Positions 50,363-59,475 of a stretch of 64,000 bases of DNA are shown piece after piece (the first letter of the stretch is position 1; every line of letters starts with the position of its first letter). The position numbers were made by a program, and so were the translations under genes. The notes under the pieces were generated by a model. That model was not told the DNA's origin, made no database searches, and worked only from the letters and a program-made list of their open reading frames with translations. The stretch comes from Chloroflexota bacterium. Its GTDB lineage: Bacteria; Chloroflexota; Dormibacteria; Dormibacterales; Dormibacteraceae. The stretch lies in assembly GCA_005880915.1 (NCBI GenBank), contig VBIW01000037.1, positions 106,239 to 170,238 of the forward strand, given 5' to 3'.

Positions 50363-51955
50363 CTACGAGGGTTTCGGCTTCCCCGTGTACATGGCTTCTA
50401 TCTGGTCCTTGAAGTGGTCCGCAACGGCCTTTCTCTTCACGTCTTGCTTCAGCGAGAGCTCGCCGTCGGCCTCGCTGAAATCGTGGGGAAGGAGGGTGAA
50501 GTATTTGATCGTCTCCCACTGCCCGAGCTTTTCATTGACCCTGTCGACGGTCTGCTGGATCCGCGCTCTGACCCCGGAGTCGTCCATGCCCTGCTTCCGA
50601 GCGGCGACCCAGTCGGGAACGATGAGCGCGGTCACGTAAGGACGGCCTTCGCCAACGATCACCGATCGTTGGATGAGCGGGTCGCTCAGGAGGGCGTGCT
50701 CGAGCTGTTGTGGCGCGATGTATTTGCCGCCCGCGGTCTTGAAGAGGGACTTCTTGCGGTCGGTGATCTTCAGGAACCCATCACCGTCGACCTCGCCGAT
50801 GTCCCCGGTGTAAAACCAGCCGTCCTTCATCACCTCGGCCGTCGCCTCGGGCTTGTTGTGATAGCCACGCATGTTGCCAGGGCCCTTGACAAGGATCTCG
50901 CCATCGTTCGCGATCTTCAGCTCAACACCCGGAAAAGGCTTGCCCACAGTGAGGAAGCGATGCTCGTAGAGCGTGTTCGAGCACGCGGCGGACGAAGTTT
51001 CGGTCAACCCCCAGCCATTCAGGATTGGAATCCCGATCGCCCAGAAGAATTCCTCGATCTCGCGCGCCAGGCCTGCGCCGCCGCTGACGAAGAATCGCAA
51101 TCGGCCGCCGGTCAGCCTGTTGCGGAGCGCCGCGAGCACCAAACGGTCGGCAAGTCGCCGCTGAGCCCGCAGGAGCGGACCGGGATTCGTCGTGCGGGAG
51201 AAACGCGTACCGACTCGCAGCGCCCAGTCGAAAATCGCGTGTCTCGCAGCGCCGGCTTCCTGCACTCGCGCCATGACGGCCGCATACATCTTTTCGTAGA
51301 CGCGGGGCACGCTGCACATGACCGTCGGCTTCACCTCTTGAAGCTCCTCCACGAGGTGGTCGGAGCCGCGCGAGATCCACGTCTGTCCCCCGTAGACGAG
51401 GCCGAGGAAGATCTCGTTGATCCGCCCATAGACATGTGCGTAGGGGAGCCAGGAAAGGGAACGATCCTCGTCGGTGATCGGATGCACCTTGACCACCGCT
51501 CGGCTGACATCGACCAGGTTGCGATGGGCCAGCTCGACTCCTTTCGGCACGCCTGTGGTTCCGGCCGTGTACACGATCGTGCAGAGATCATCCGGGCGTA
51601 GGCGGCTCAGGCGTGAGGTGACCTCGGCGTGTTGCGTGGCGCCCTTCTGGATCCAGCCGGGCACCTCCTTATCCATCACTGCGATGGTCCGCAATGGACT
51701 GGCCACGGTGAGCTTGGCGGCCATCGAGGAGTCGGAGGCGATCGCCATCACCGCCCGTGAGTCCGCGGCGATGGTGTTCGCGATCTCAGAGGGGGTGTTC
51801 GGATAGATCGGCACCGTGATCGCCCCGGCTGCCTGGATGGCGACGTCGCAGTAGAGCCACTCGAGGCGGTTCTCGGAAAGCAGGATCACGCAGTCCCCGC
51901 TCTTGACACCGGCCTCGATGAGTGCTGATGCCACCGCGACGACATGGCCTGCCAT
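50363..51955 (-). CDS. Long-chain acyl-CoA synthetase (FadD15-type); N-terminus incomplete from ATG
   Basis: Activates fatty acids to acyl-CoA with ATP. Motifs: CTIVYTAGTTGVPKGVELAH (P-loop), NGWGLTETSSAACSN, GWFYTGDIGEVDGDGFLKIT, DRKKSLFKTAGGKYIAPQQL and ADGELSLKQDVKRKAV (C-terminal Lys). The frame stays open upstream of ATG 51955, and the encoded LGVFFRQVAKYGDRALIHYR is normal FadD15 N-terminus, so the real protein must begin earlier. Yet no ATG, GTG or TTG is in frame before the greA stop; the best candidate is ATT at 52069 (ATT GCC GAC CGC), which would add 38 residues. A rare start or a sequencing error should be suspected. Confidence 0.88.
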   Translation of the reverse strand: MAGHVVAVASALIEAGVKSGDCVILLSENRLEWLYCDVAIQAAGAITVPIYPNTPSEIANTIAADSRAVMAIASDSSMAAKLTVASPLRTIAVMDKEVPGWIQKGATQHAEVTSRLSRLRPDDLCTIVYTAGTTGVPKGVELAHRNLVDVSRAVVKVHPITDEDRSLSWLPYAHVYGRINEIFLGLVYGGQTWISRGSDHLVEELQEVKPTVMCSVPRVYEKMYAAVMARVQEAGAARHAIFDWALRVGTRFSRTTNPGPLLRAQRRLADRLVLAALRNRLTGGRLRFFVSGGAGLAREIEEFFWAIGIPILNGWGLTETSSAACSNTLYEHRFLTVGKPFPGVELKIANDGEILVKGPGNMRGYHNKPEATAEVMKDGWFYTGDIGEVDGDGFLKITDRKKSLFKTAGGKYIAPQQLEHALLSDPLIQRSVIVGEGRPYVTALIVPDWVAARKQGMDDSGVRARIQQTVDRVNEKLGQWETIKYFTLLPHDFSEADGELSLKQDVKRKAVADHFKDQIEAMYTGKPKPS

Positions 51956-52127
51956 CGCGTTCCAGCTCTCGACCCTCCAGGCGTCGCGGTCCCGGTAATG
52001 GATCAGCGCGCGATCGCCATACTTCGCGACCTGGCGGAAGAAAACGCCGAGCGTGGTGCGGTCGGCAATCGTCTCGGGATCGATGTCCGGCGTGGTAGCG
52101 GTGTTGGTCCTTAACGCGGACGTGGTG

Positions 52128-52592
52128 CTACTTGACCGCCCTGATGGTGAGAGTCAGCGTTCCCGACGGCACGCTGATGGTGACCTTGTCGCCCTTCTTA
52201 TGGCCGACGAGCGCGCGCCCGACCGGCGAGTCGACCGAGATGCGGCCCGCGGAAGGGTCGCTCTCCACGGCTCCGACAAGGTGGTAGGTCTCGCTTTCAC
52301 CGTCGTGGTCGACGACCTCGATCGTGGAGCCCGGTGCGACGATGCTCGAGTGCGGGTCCTTGATGATCTGAGCGCGGCCGATCATCTCCTGCAGCTCGTA
52401 AATGCGGCTGTCCAGGAGGCCCACCTCCTCTTTCGCCTGCTCGTATTCGGGGTTGTCTTCGATGTCGCCCGGCTGGAAAGCCTCCTTGAGGCGTTCGCCT
52501 GCTTCGGCACGGCGCTTCAGCGCGACTTCCAGGTCGCGCTTGAGCTTCTCGAGCCCCTCCGGAGTCAGCAAAACAGGTTCGGTTAGATCCAT
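52128..52592 (-). CDS. greA: Transcription elongation factor GreA
   Basis: About 154 residues, the normal length. The N-terminal antiparallel coiled coil includes LLTPEGLEKLKRDLEVALKR, with the acidic tip at AFQPGDIEDNPEYEQAKEE (Asp/Glu pair entering the polymerase channel) and LLDSRIYELQEMIGRAQI. The C-terminal FKBP-like domain has STIEVVDHDGESETYHLVG and SPVGRALVGHKKGDKVTISV. It rescues backtracked RNA polymerase by stimulating transcript cleavage. ATG 52592 has AAGG seven bases upstream; a TTG two codons earlier is less likely. Confidence 0.95.
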   Translation of the reverse strand: MDLTEPVLLTPEGLEKLKRDLEVALKRRAEAGERLKEAFQPGDIEDNPEYEQAKEEVGLLDSRIYELQEMIGRAQIIKDPHSSIVAPGSTIEVVDHDGESETYHLVGAVESDPSAGRISVDSPVGRALVGHKKGDKVTISVPSGTLTLTIRAVK

Positions 52593-52624
52593 GCCCAAGC
52601 CTTAATTGAATAATAGCCGGGCGC

Positions 52625-52933
52625 ATGGACCCCACCGATCTGAAGGCCGAGCTCGCCGAACGGCTGGCGAATGGTACTGCCGTCGATGCCGAGACGTTCA
52701 ACGCGATCTGCTTTTTGCTGACGCGCGCCCTGGACGGCCTCGAGCTGAGCGTGCCCGAGGCTGCGCCTTTGGTGCGCCGGCTGCTCAGGGTTGCGGGTCG
52801 TGTGGTGATCGACACCGGGATGCCCGATTCTTCCGCCGAGGTCTGGCCGAACACCAAGCAGATGGCCCTCGAGTGGATCGACGAGGCGCTGCGCGCGCTC
52901 GGCTATGAGGCGCGCCCGAGCCAGGTCAGTTGA
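52625..52933 (+). CDS. Small helical protein, function unknown
   Basis: 102 residues, acidic and helical: MDPTDLKAELAERLANGTAV, FNAICFLLTRALDGLELSVP and MALEWIDEALRALGYEARPS. It has a Cys but no recognisable motif. It is divergent from greA across 32 bp, and its last eight bases overlap the end of the TadG-like gene. Amphipathic helices and normal composition suggest a real protein, but I do not recognise it. Confidence 0.55.
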   Translation: MDPTDLKAELAERLANGTAVDAETFNAICFLLTRALDGLELSVPEAAPLVRRLLRVAGRVVIDTGMPDSSAEVWPNTKQMALEWIDEALRALGYEARPSQVS

Positions 52934-55142
52934 TCAGTCTTGCCGCCGGTGGTGCCGGGGAGTAGTTCGGGTTGAAGTAGATCCCGGCGTTGGTTGAGCC
53001 CGTGATGAGCGCCGACCAGCAGATCACCTGGCCAGCAAGTGGGGCGGTGTTCGCTCCGAGGATGTCCCAGCTTGCGGTCGGCGAGTAGATCGTGCCGATG
53101 TACTGGGTCAACGAGCTGCCGTTGAGCTTCTGGCTGTTCTGGGAGCAGCTGGTGGCGACGGTGGTCGGTTTCTCATAGATGACGATCCAGTTGTACTGCT
53201 CGCCGCTGAACACGTGGGTCGAGCCGTTGCCCCGCTGGTCGAGACAGCTCCCGCCCGGGAACCAGAACTGGACCGCGCCCGGTGTGATTTTGGCGGTGCC
53301 ACATGGGGCTGCCGGATCGCCGCCTGAGGTGGGCGTCTGCTGGCAATAGTTCTCGTTGGCGACGTCGCCGCCCTTGTTCGTCGGTCCGTATTCCAGCGCC
53401 ATCGCATTGTTGTCCTGCGGTACGCCCGCAGGGGCAGGGCAGCTGACGAAGCACTGAGGCGCGACCTCGTCCTGCGGCGGGCGGCACAGTTGAAGGCGGT
53501 CGTACGCGTTGCAACGAGCCGTCGCCGCCATGGAGTTGTAGTCGAAGCCGCACAGCGTGACGCCGGCCTGGGCGCAGTTGAAGAAGGTCAAGCCGCCGCG
53601 AGCGTTGGCGAGTGTACCCGTCCATGGTCCGGCCGCCGCAACTGCCGGCGGTGAGCCGCCGTCGGCCCATCCAGGGGCCAGGTAAGTAGCCATGTACCCG
53701 AAGTGGTCCTGGACGCTGTCGCAGCCGTTGCGGTTGACGTACACGTTGTAGTACTGCGCGCCGGGCGCATTCTGGGTGACGTTCACGTTGATGCCGTCGT
53801 TGTTGCCGTCCACCGTCTGTATCTCCTGGCAGGCGGAAGGCGCGCTCTCGCGGCGGCATCCGGCCAGGGTGGAGCACGGGTTGCCAGTGCCTCCGGTGAA
53901 CGTCGGGTCGACGAACTGGTCGTAGCGGACCGAGCTGAGCTCGACGCCCCACTTGCCTCCGCCCTGGTGCTTGATGCCGTTACCTGAGGCGATGTTCTGA
54001 ACGAGCGAGATGTTGAAGGTGCCGGCGCATGAACCCCAGAAGTCGTTGCCGGCTGCCGAGGCGGCGGTCTGCGTCGTGCCGGGGGCGAGGTAATACTGCT
54101 CGTTCGGAGCCTTGAGCTCGTTCGAAGTCAGCCCGCCCTGGGATGAATAGCCGCCGTTCCACGTGTACACGCCGGCGTCGAGGAAGTAGCAGCCCCCGCC
54201 GCTGACCGACCAGTTGTTGTACTGGCCGGGCGTCATCTCCGTGTAGCCACCTCGGTTGTAAGTCACTCCAGCAGCTAAGTAGTACTGCTGCGAGTTGGCT
54301 GTGTAGCCCGGGTCGGGCAGTGTCGGCGCCGGGACTACGGGGGCGCCCACGATGTCCCCTGGATTGCAGACGCCTCCGTTGCTCTGGGGGTCGTACGGGA
54401 TCGTCCCCGGTATCGAGCTGTAGCAGAAGTAGACCGCCTGGTTGCACGTCGAGTTCGTCGCGCCGTAGCAGTTGCCGGCGATGTGCAGGTTGGGGTCGAC
54501 GCAAGCAGTTCCGTTGCTGTACGCGTCGCCGAGGATTGTCAGGGTCGCGGCGTTGCCTTTCATCTGGGTCGCGCAGGCGCCGTTGCTCAGCGTCAGCAAG
54601 GCGGGCGTCTGCCTCTGGTTGCCCACGATCGAGGTCGCGGTGGCGCCGATGCCGACCGTTGGCGACCCACCGAAGACCTGGATGAAGGCCAGGGGCAGGC
54701 TGTGCTTGGAGGTGAAAATGAACTGATACCCGTTGAACAGCGTGTTCGTGGCTTCGATGTCCAGTGTGTAGCCGCCGGAGAATGAGTAGCTCCATGTGTT
54801 CTTCGTCAGGGTGTTACCAGGCCCGGTCGGGGTCGAACCACTGCTGACGAGGGTCGCTGCACCGTAGAGGCGCAGGTCGCGCTGGTACACCGACAGCGCA
54901 GGGGGGATCGTGGTTGAAGCGACGGGTTCGCCGAAGTTGTCGTACTCATCCCCTGCCGCGAGCGCCGCCGCGTCGACAGCGGTCTGCTGGTCGCGCCGGT
55001 CGACGTAGCCGCGGCCAGAGTCCACGGCGAGACCGAGCATCCCGAACAGGACGAGGATCAGCAGCGCGATCAGGACGATCGCCTGTCCCTCCTGCAGGTT
55101 GCGGCGGGGCTTAGTTCGAGTACTCGGCACGGTAAATCGCAT
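52926..55142 (-). CDS. TadG-like pilus-assembly protein with large Cys-rich ectodomain
   Basis: 738 residues. The N-terminal TadG motif is EGQAIVLIALLILVLFGMLG, then LAVDSGRGYVDRRDQQTAVD and AAALAAGDEY: one membrane helix followed by the conserved D-G-x-R/Q-A-DAAALAA segment. The remaining about 690 residues are exported, Gly/Ser/Asn/Tyr-rich with about 26 Cys in recurring pairs, and contain blade-like phrases (PGQYNNWSVSGGGCYFLDAG; VYTWNGGYSSQGG). It ends IYFNPNYSPAPPAARLIN. It overlaps the upstream TadE-like gene by 32 bases and is the last gene of the set. Probably a structural or adhesive component at a Tad-type pilus. Confidence 0.8.
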   Translation of the reverse strand: MRFTVPSTRTKPRRNLQEGQAIVLIALLILVLFGMLGLAVDSGRGYVDRRDQQTAVDAAALAAGDEYDNFGEPVASTTIPPALSVYQRDLRLYGAATLVSSGSTPTGPGNTLTKNTWSYSFSGGYTLDIEATNTLFNGYQFIFTSKHSLPLAFIQVFGGSPTVGIGATATSIVGNQRQTPALLTLSNGACATQMKGNAATLTILGDAYSNGTACVDPNLHIAGNCYGATNSTCNQAVYFCYSSIPGTIPYDPQSNGGVCNPGDIVGAPVVPAPTLPDPGYTANSQQYYLAAGVTYNRGGYTEMTPGQYNNWSVSGGGCYFLDAGVYTWNGGYSSQGGLTSNELKAPNEQYYLAPGTTQTAASAAGNDFWGSCAGTFNISLVQNIASGNGIKHQGGGKWGVELSSVRYDQFVDPTFTGGTGNPCSTLAGCRRESAPSACQEIQTVDGNNDGINVNVTQNAPGAQYYNVYVNRNGCDSVQDHFGYMATYLAPGWADGGSPPAVAAAGPWTGTLANARGGLTFFNCAQAGVTLCGFDYNSMAATARCNAYDRLQLCRPPQDEVAPQCFVSCPAPAGVPQDNNAMALEYGPTNKGGDVANENYCQQTPTSGGDPAAPCGTAKITPGAVQFWFPGGSCLDQRGNGSTHVFSGEQYNWIVIYEKPTTVATSCSQNSQKLNGSSLTQYIGTIYSPTASWDILGANTAPLAGQVICWSALITGSTNAGIYFNPNYSPAPPAARLIN

Positions 55143-55731
55143 ATGCGGTGATGACGATGTTGTTGCCGACTACTTGCTGGATGATTGGAGTGATCGGCTG
55201 GAACGTGTACCAGATGGTCACCTTGAGCGGCTGGTTTCCATCCGCCGCAACTGCGTCAAGGCATCCGGCCGGCGGCGGGTTGAAAGGCAGCTGGCCGCGC
55301 GGCGCGTTGGGTATCGCGGGTGGGCCGACCGTGCCTTTGTCGCCGCCGACGCTGGGATCGGTGATGAAGATCCAGCCGGAGTTGGCGGCCGGCAGCTGTG
55401 CCGAGCCCTGTGCCACGCCTCCGTTGGGAATGGGCCCGTTGGGACAGGGGTTCCCGAGGAGCACGGCGACTGCATGACCTTGAGCGGCGGTCTGTACGTC
55501 GGTGTCCGTCGGCCAGTTGTGCGAACCGCCGCTGGGGTCGATGAAGTAAGAGGCACGCACAGCGACACGTGCGCCTTCGTTGGCTGCCTGCTGAAGCGTG
55601 ATATAGACGTACAGGGCGCGGCCGAAATCGATGATGCCAAAAGTGAGAAGCAGGATGATCGGTGCGATGATCGCGAACTCGGTCAGGCCCTGCGAGCGCT
55701 GACTGCGCATGTACTTGGTCACTTTGCTCAT
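55111..55731 (-). CDS. TadE-like minor pseudopilin
   Basis: 206 residues. SQGLTEFAIIAPIILLLTFG, then IIDFGRALYVYITLQQAANE and GARVAVRA, is the TadE motif: Gly-x-x-x-x-E cleavage-like site with Glu in TEFA, membrane helix, then the D-x-G-R-A segment. The outer part has a Pro/Gly/Asn-rich loop (NPCPNGPIPNGGVAQGSAQL) and ends in TFQPITPIIQQVVGNNIVIT. ATG 55731 overlaps the previous stop (ATGA). Confidence 0.85.
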   Translation of the reverse strand: MSKVTKYMRSQRSQGLTEFAIIAPIILLLTFGIIDFGRALYVYITLQQAANEGARVAVRASYFIDPSGGSHNWPTDTDVQTAAQGHAVAVLLGNPCPNGPIPNGGVAQGSAQLPAANSGWIFITDPSVGGDKGTVGPPAIPNAPRGQLPFNPPPAGCLDAVAADGNQPLKVTIWYTFQPITPIIQQVVGNNIVITAYAIYRAEYSN

Positions 55732-56339
55732 GGCTTGCCCTGGATCGTGAAGTGCTCGTTGTAAGCGAGGTCGATGCTGTTGCCGAAGATGCCCTGGATG
55801 AAGGGCGTGATCAGCTGGAAGTTCATCAGCACCGCGACGTTGATGTCGCCCAGTCGCCACGAGTTGTCACCGGGTGCGACCAAGTTGGAGCCGGTTGACA
55901 CGCCGCTGCCGGGGTTGGTGTAGCACGCGTAGACGTACACGTTGCCCGGCGTAGGGGGATACGCCGACTGCGGGTACGGCTTGTCGTTCGCCGTGTTGCT
56001 GTCGGTCGGTGCCAGGCAGCCCGCGGTCGGTATGAAGGTGACCTGGGCGCTGCTGAAGCCGGCCCCCGTCAGCGCCTGCTGGACGGTTGTGATGATCTCC
56101 GAGTCCTTGAGGTAGAGGTTCTGGCGGAGTGGGGTGTTGAACCAGGCGGCGTGGCGGGCGCCTTCTCGTGCAGCGCCTTGCAGGGCGACGGAGTAATAGA
56201 AGGCGCGCGACAGATCGATCAGGCCCATGGCGAGGAGAAGGAGCACCGTCGATGAGATGGCGAACTCGACCAGCGACTGCCCGCGCTGTTTTCGGCGGCG
56301 GGCGCCCATTCTTCCTTCAGGCACTTTGATGCCGGACAT
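55728..56339 (-). CDS. TadE-like minor pseudopilin
   Basis: 203 residues. RRRKQRGQSLVEFAISSTVL, then LLLAMGLIDLSRAFYYSVAL and QGAAREGARHAAW, gives the RGQSLVEFA prepilin-like site, helix and R-E-GARHA segment typical of TadE. The outer domain has two Cys, at TAGCLAPTDS and YVYACYTNPG, which may pair. It ends in FQLITPFIQGIFGNSIDL, the same ending style as its neighbours. It lies 107 bp after the next TadE-like gene and overlaps the following one (ATGA). Confidence 0.85.
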   Translation of the reverse strand: MSGIKVPEGRMGARRRKQRGQSLVEFAISSTVLLLLAMGLIDLSRAFYYSVALQGAAREGARHAAWFNTPLRQNLYLKDSEIITTVQQALTGAGFSSAQVTFIPTAGCLAPTDSNTANDKPYPQSAYPPTPGNVYVYACYTNPGSGVSTGSNLVAPGDNSWRLGDINVAVLMNFQLITPFIQGIFGNSIDLAYNEHFTIQGKP

Positions 56340-56446
56340 TTAAGCAATCGGGAACCATTCTGTTGGCCTCTAACGCAGAAAAAGTCGATTTCGTTCGACA
56401 AAAGAGCAAGGAATCTGTAATCGGGGCCCGAACCGCGGTCGTCCGG

Positions 56447-57019
56447 CTAGAAGTAGAGCTCGTCCCCGACAGCCGACTGTGTGAGGTAGAGGGTCCCGCC
56501 GGAAACAAGCCTCGAGAGGGCCGGGGTCACAGCGGGGAACTTGATGACGACGACCACCTGGAGACCGTGTCCGCCGTAGACAGGGCGCACGCCCCACGCA
56601 CCATAACCGGTGCAGCTTCCCAGGTCTCCGCCTGACGAGAGATTGCATGTCCGGACCGCGAAGCACGCTATCTGGCCGCCGCTGAAGGATGTTGAAGCAC
56701 ATCCGCTGGGGTCGCCGCACGTGCCGCTAGAGGTGGCGCACGTGCCCCACGTCGTTCCCGGACCGACCGCACCCCAGGCGGCGGTCGTGTTCGGGATGCC
56801 GGTGTTGGGCTCATCGCGAACCGCGCCTCCGATGTCAGAAGTGTCCGAGATGATTCCCATCCGAACCCCGGCCCGCGCTGCTCCCGCCGCATCGATCGAC
56901 TCCCAGAACGCCCTCCCCACGTCCACCGTCAGCAGGACGAATATGAGAAGTGCCGGCGCGAGCAGGCAGAACTCGACGAGCGCCTGACCTTTTTGCCTCT
57001 GCCGGGCTGCGCGTGTCAC
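56447..57019 (-). CDS. TadE-like minor pseudopilin
   Basis: 190 residues. RQRQKGQALVEFCLLAPALL, then IFVLLTVDVGRAFWESIDAA and GAARAGVRMGI, gives the KGQALVEF site and TadE helix. The outer domain is rich in Cys and Gly (TCATSSGTCGDPSGCAST; IACFAVRTCNLSSGGDLGSC) and ends GLQVVVVIKFPAVTPALSRL. The GTG start at 57019 overlaps the stop of the upstream TadG-like gene (GTGA). The first in-frame Met lies far upstream inside that gene and is not used. Confidence 0.83.
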   Translation of the reverse strand: MTRAARQRQKGQALVEFCLLAPALLIFVLLTVDVGRAFWESIDAAGAARAGVRMGIISDTSDIGGAVRDEPNTGIPNTTAAWGAVGPGTTWGTCATSSGTCGDPSGCASTSFSGGQIACFAVRTCNLSSGGDLGSCTGYGAWGVRPVYGGHGLQVVVVIKFPAVTPALSRLVSGGTLYLTQSAVGDELYF

Positions 57020-59475
57020 TGGACCAGATGCACCGAGCCGACCGTTTGCTGTCCAGGACCAGGTCCGCCGGTGTTCCTGAACGTGTAGTTGGTGTACGCG
57101 TAGTCGCCACAGCGGTCGCCGTCGAGGAAGAACACGGTGACGCTCAGGTAGTTGCCGGCCGGGTTGGGAAACGTGTAGATGAGCTGGGCGGTGTAGTTCG
57201 CCTGTGTGGCGCCTGGAATCGTGTTCTGGTGGCCCCACGCCCAACTGCCCTTGGCCTCGATCGTGGCGCCGTTGCCGCCAGGGATGGTGTACAGCCAGTC
57301 CGATCCACCTTTGATCGTGTAGTTGCCGGCCGCGCCGCTGTTGGGGTAGGCCGGGTTGGCGTCACCGGGATTGTTGCCGGGGGGCGGAAGCGGAGTGCCC
57401 GGGCCGGGCGTTGAATTCCAGATGCCCTGGGAGAAGAACTGCGGGCTGCCGTTGTTGATCTTCACGTAGACGTCGTAGCCGTCCATCATCCACTCGTCCT
57501 GGTAGTTCACCGTGAGGATCGAGTAGCCGGGTGCGCCGGCCTTCAGCGAGACCGCGCCGATGATGAAGTTCTCGTCACGTCCGCTAGTGCCGATGCCGGG
57601 CACTGAGCCGCCTCCGTAGCCAGTCGTGAAATCCATGATGCCTCCGGCCTGGCCGAAGACAGTCACGGTGTAGGCGAGGATCTGGCCCTGGATCGCGGGC
57701 AGCTCATTGCCGCTCACGTCGAACCCGGCCATGCTCGGGTCGAACTCGACGCCGCCACCCGTGGCATTCGGCGACTGGTAGATGATCCCGCTGGTGGTGT
57801 TGGGCGGTACGCCCGCGCCGGGCTGCGACGAGTCGAGATGGATGAACGAGCTGTTCTCCATGTCGAAGAGGAGTGGCGAGCCGCTGACTGCGGGCAGTGC
57901 ACCGACGCCGGCCCCCGCGAGCGTCAGGCCGGCGACCTCGTGCGTGGTCACGAACCCGCCCGAGCTGGGGCCGAGCCGGAAGACCACCCCGCTGCCGCTG
58001 ATCACCGTCTGGTCGCCGCCGCCGCCACCGCTGCCCGCAACCCCGTTCGTGCACGAGCCAGGGGTTGGACCCTGATAGGCGGAGTAGCCGCCGCCGCCGT
58101 GACCGATCCAGACGCCGGCGGTCAATCCCGGGCAGGAGTTCGGAAGACCGGCTGTGCAGAGATCGAAGTCCGAGGCGCCTTCGCGGCTGTGGTCGATCCC
58201 GTTGGCGGTGTAGCCGGCGGAGGTCAGCGTGTTCACCGGTGCTGTGCCGGTGATGTCGTAAAGACCCGAGTCAAACTCGTAGTTCCCGTGGTTGACGACG
58301 ATGTAGTCGTAGATGCCCGATCCGATCAGGTATGGCTCCTGGGCGTTGGCACAAGGGCCATACATCGCCTGGCCGTTGAGAATCAGCCTTCCGCAGTAGG
58401 TGAGCTTGCTGGAGTCGACTGTCGGATACCAGTAGCCGGGCGTTGACCAGCTGGCCTGGTTGGCATCGATCTCGTTCAGGTTCGGCTGGCCGGACGTGGT
58501 GCACGGAGTGGTGCCCGCTCCGCCGCCGCCGATCCTGGAGCAGAAGAGTTTCGCCCCACCGGCCACCGCAAAACCCGAAGGTCCTGTCGCAACGTTGGGT
58601 GAGCAAGTGACGCCGCCGTACGAATCACAGATCGTCGTCCTGTCCTGAATGACCATGTCACCGTTGGACCGCATCGTCGTGTAGTCGCCGGGCGGGGTCA
58701 GGATGGATCCGTCGTAGCCATAGATCTTCGGCGCGGTCCCCTGCCGGACCCAGAACGTCGGACAGTTGTTAGTGGCGCCGCTGCACGACAGTTGCGTGCG
58801 TCCAGCAGGTTTGGTCTCGTCAAAGCACTGCTGATCCTTGGGGTCGCATCCGACCTGTGGCTGATAGATGACCATCGCGTTCGGTGGCGGCGCGGGGAAC
58901 GAAGACGTGGGAAGGACTGCCTGCGCGCTTGCGCCGACGGTCACAAAGGCGGAGTTGATGCCGAGGGCGGTGGTGAAGAGCTCGGCGATGCGCGTCGTGA
59001 TCACGACCTGCACGCATGAGAAATTTCCAGCGCCTACGCACGCGAGAGGTGCTGGAGACCCAGGCAGCGAAAGTGGCGGCGAGTTGACCGTTACTTTGTT
59101 GTTGAAGCCTGTGGTGGCGCTGCAGCCGAGGCCGCTGACGTCAAACCAGGTAGTCGTGAAATTTGTTGACGACGGCTGATCACATGCCGTCGAGTAGATG
59201 GTTCGGAATCCATTGTTCGCGGCGTAGTCGTGCGCGGCGACAAGTGTATTGGAGTTCGAAGCGATAGGGCTGCTCAAGTTGCCCGTCAGCGTCATCTGCT
59301 TCGACGCCGCCAGAACGGCGAAGTCTGCTGCGTTCTGGGCCTGCCGCTTGACGAGGTAGTCACGGCTTGCGTCGACGGCCAGGCCCGCGAGCGCGCACAT
59401 GACAAGGAACGCCGCCGCCGCAATCGGCAGCAATTGACCGCTCTGACGCTTGCGTGAGCTTATGCGCCAGAACAT
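57016..59475 (-). CDS. TadG-like pilus-assembly protein with large ectodomain
   Basis: 819 residues. RKRQSGQLLPIAAAAFLVMC, then ALAGLAVDASRDYLVKRQAQ and NAADFAVLAASKQM, gives the TadG N-terminal helix and the conserved Q-NAAD-AALAA-like segment. The exported part is Gly/Asn/Thr-rich with paired Cys. It includes GNYEFDSGLYDITG, related to phrases in the second TadG-like protein, and a beta-rich C-terminal half (NYLSVTVFFLDGDRCGDYAY). ATG 59475 overlaps the upstream TadE-like stop (TGATG). A longer frame reaching 60135 is out of context and rejected. Confidence 0.8.
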   Translation of the reverse strand: MFWRISSRKRQSGQLLPIAAAAFLVMCALAGLAVDASRDYLVKRQAQNAADFAVLAASKQMTLTGNLSSPIASNSNTLVAAHDYAANNGFRTIYSTACDQPSSTNFTTTWFDVSGLGCSATTGFNNKVTVNSPPLSLPGSPAPLACVGAGNFSCVQVVITTRIAELFTTALGINSAFVTVGASAQAVLPTSSFPAPPPNAMVIYQPQVGCDPKDQQCFDETKPAGRTQLSCSGATNNCPTFWVRQGTAPKIYGYDGSILTPPGDYTTMRSNGDMVIQDRTTICDSYGGVTCSPNVATGPSGFAVAGGAKLFCSRIGGGGAGTTPCTTSGQPNLNEIDANQASWSTPGYWYPTVDSSKLTYCGRLILNGQAMYGPCANAQEPYLIGSGIYDYIVVNHGNYEFDSGLYDITGTAPVNTLTSAGYTANGIDHSREGASDFDLCTAGLPNSCPGLTAGVWIGHGGGGYSAYQGPTPGSCTNGVAGSGGGGGDQTVISGSGVVFRLGPSSGGFVTTHEVAGLTLAGAGVGALPAVSGSPLLFDMENSSFIHLDSSQPGAGVPPNTTSGIIYQSPNATGGGVEFDPSMAGFDVSGNELPAIQGQILAYTVTVFGQAGGIMDFTTGYGGGSVPGIGTSGRDENFIIGAVSLKAGAPGYSILTVNYQDEWMMDGYDVYVKINNGSPQFFSQGIWNSTPGPGTPLPPPGNNPGDANPAYPNSGAAGNYTIKGGSDWLYTIPGGNGATIEAKGSWAWGHQNTIPGATQANYTAQLIYTFPNPAGNYLSVTVFFLDGDRCGDYAYTNYTFRNTGGPGPGQQTVGSVHLVQ

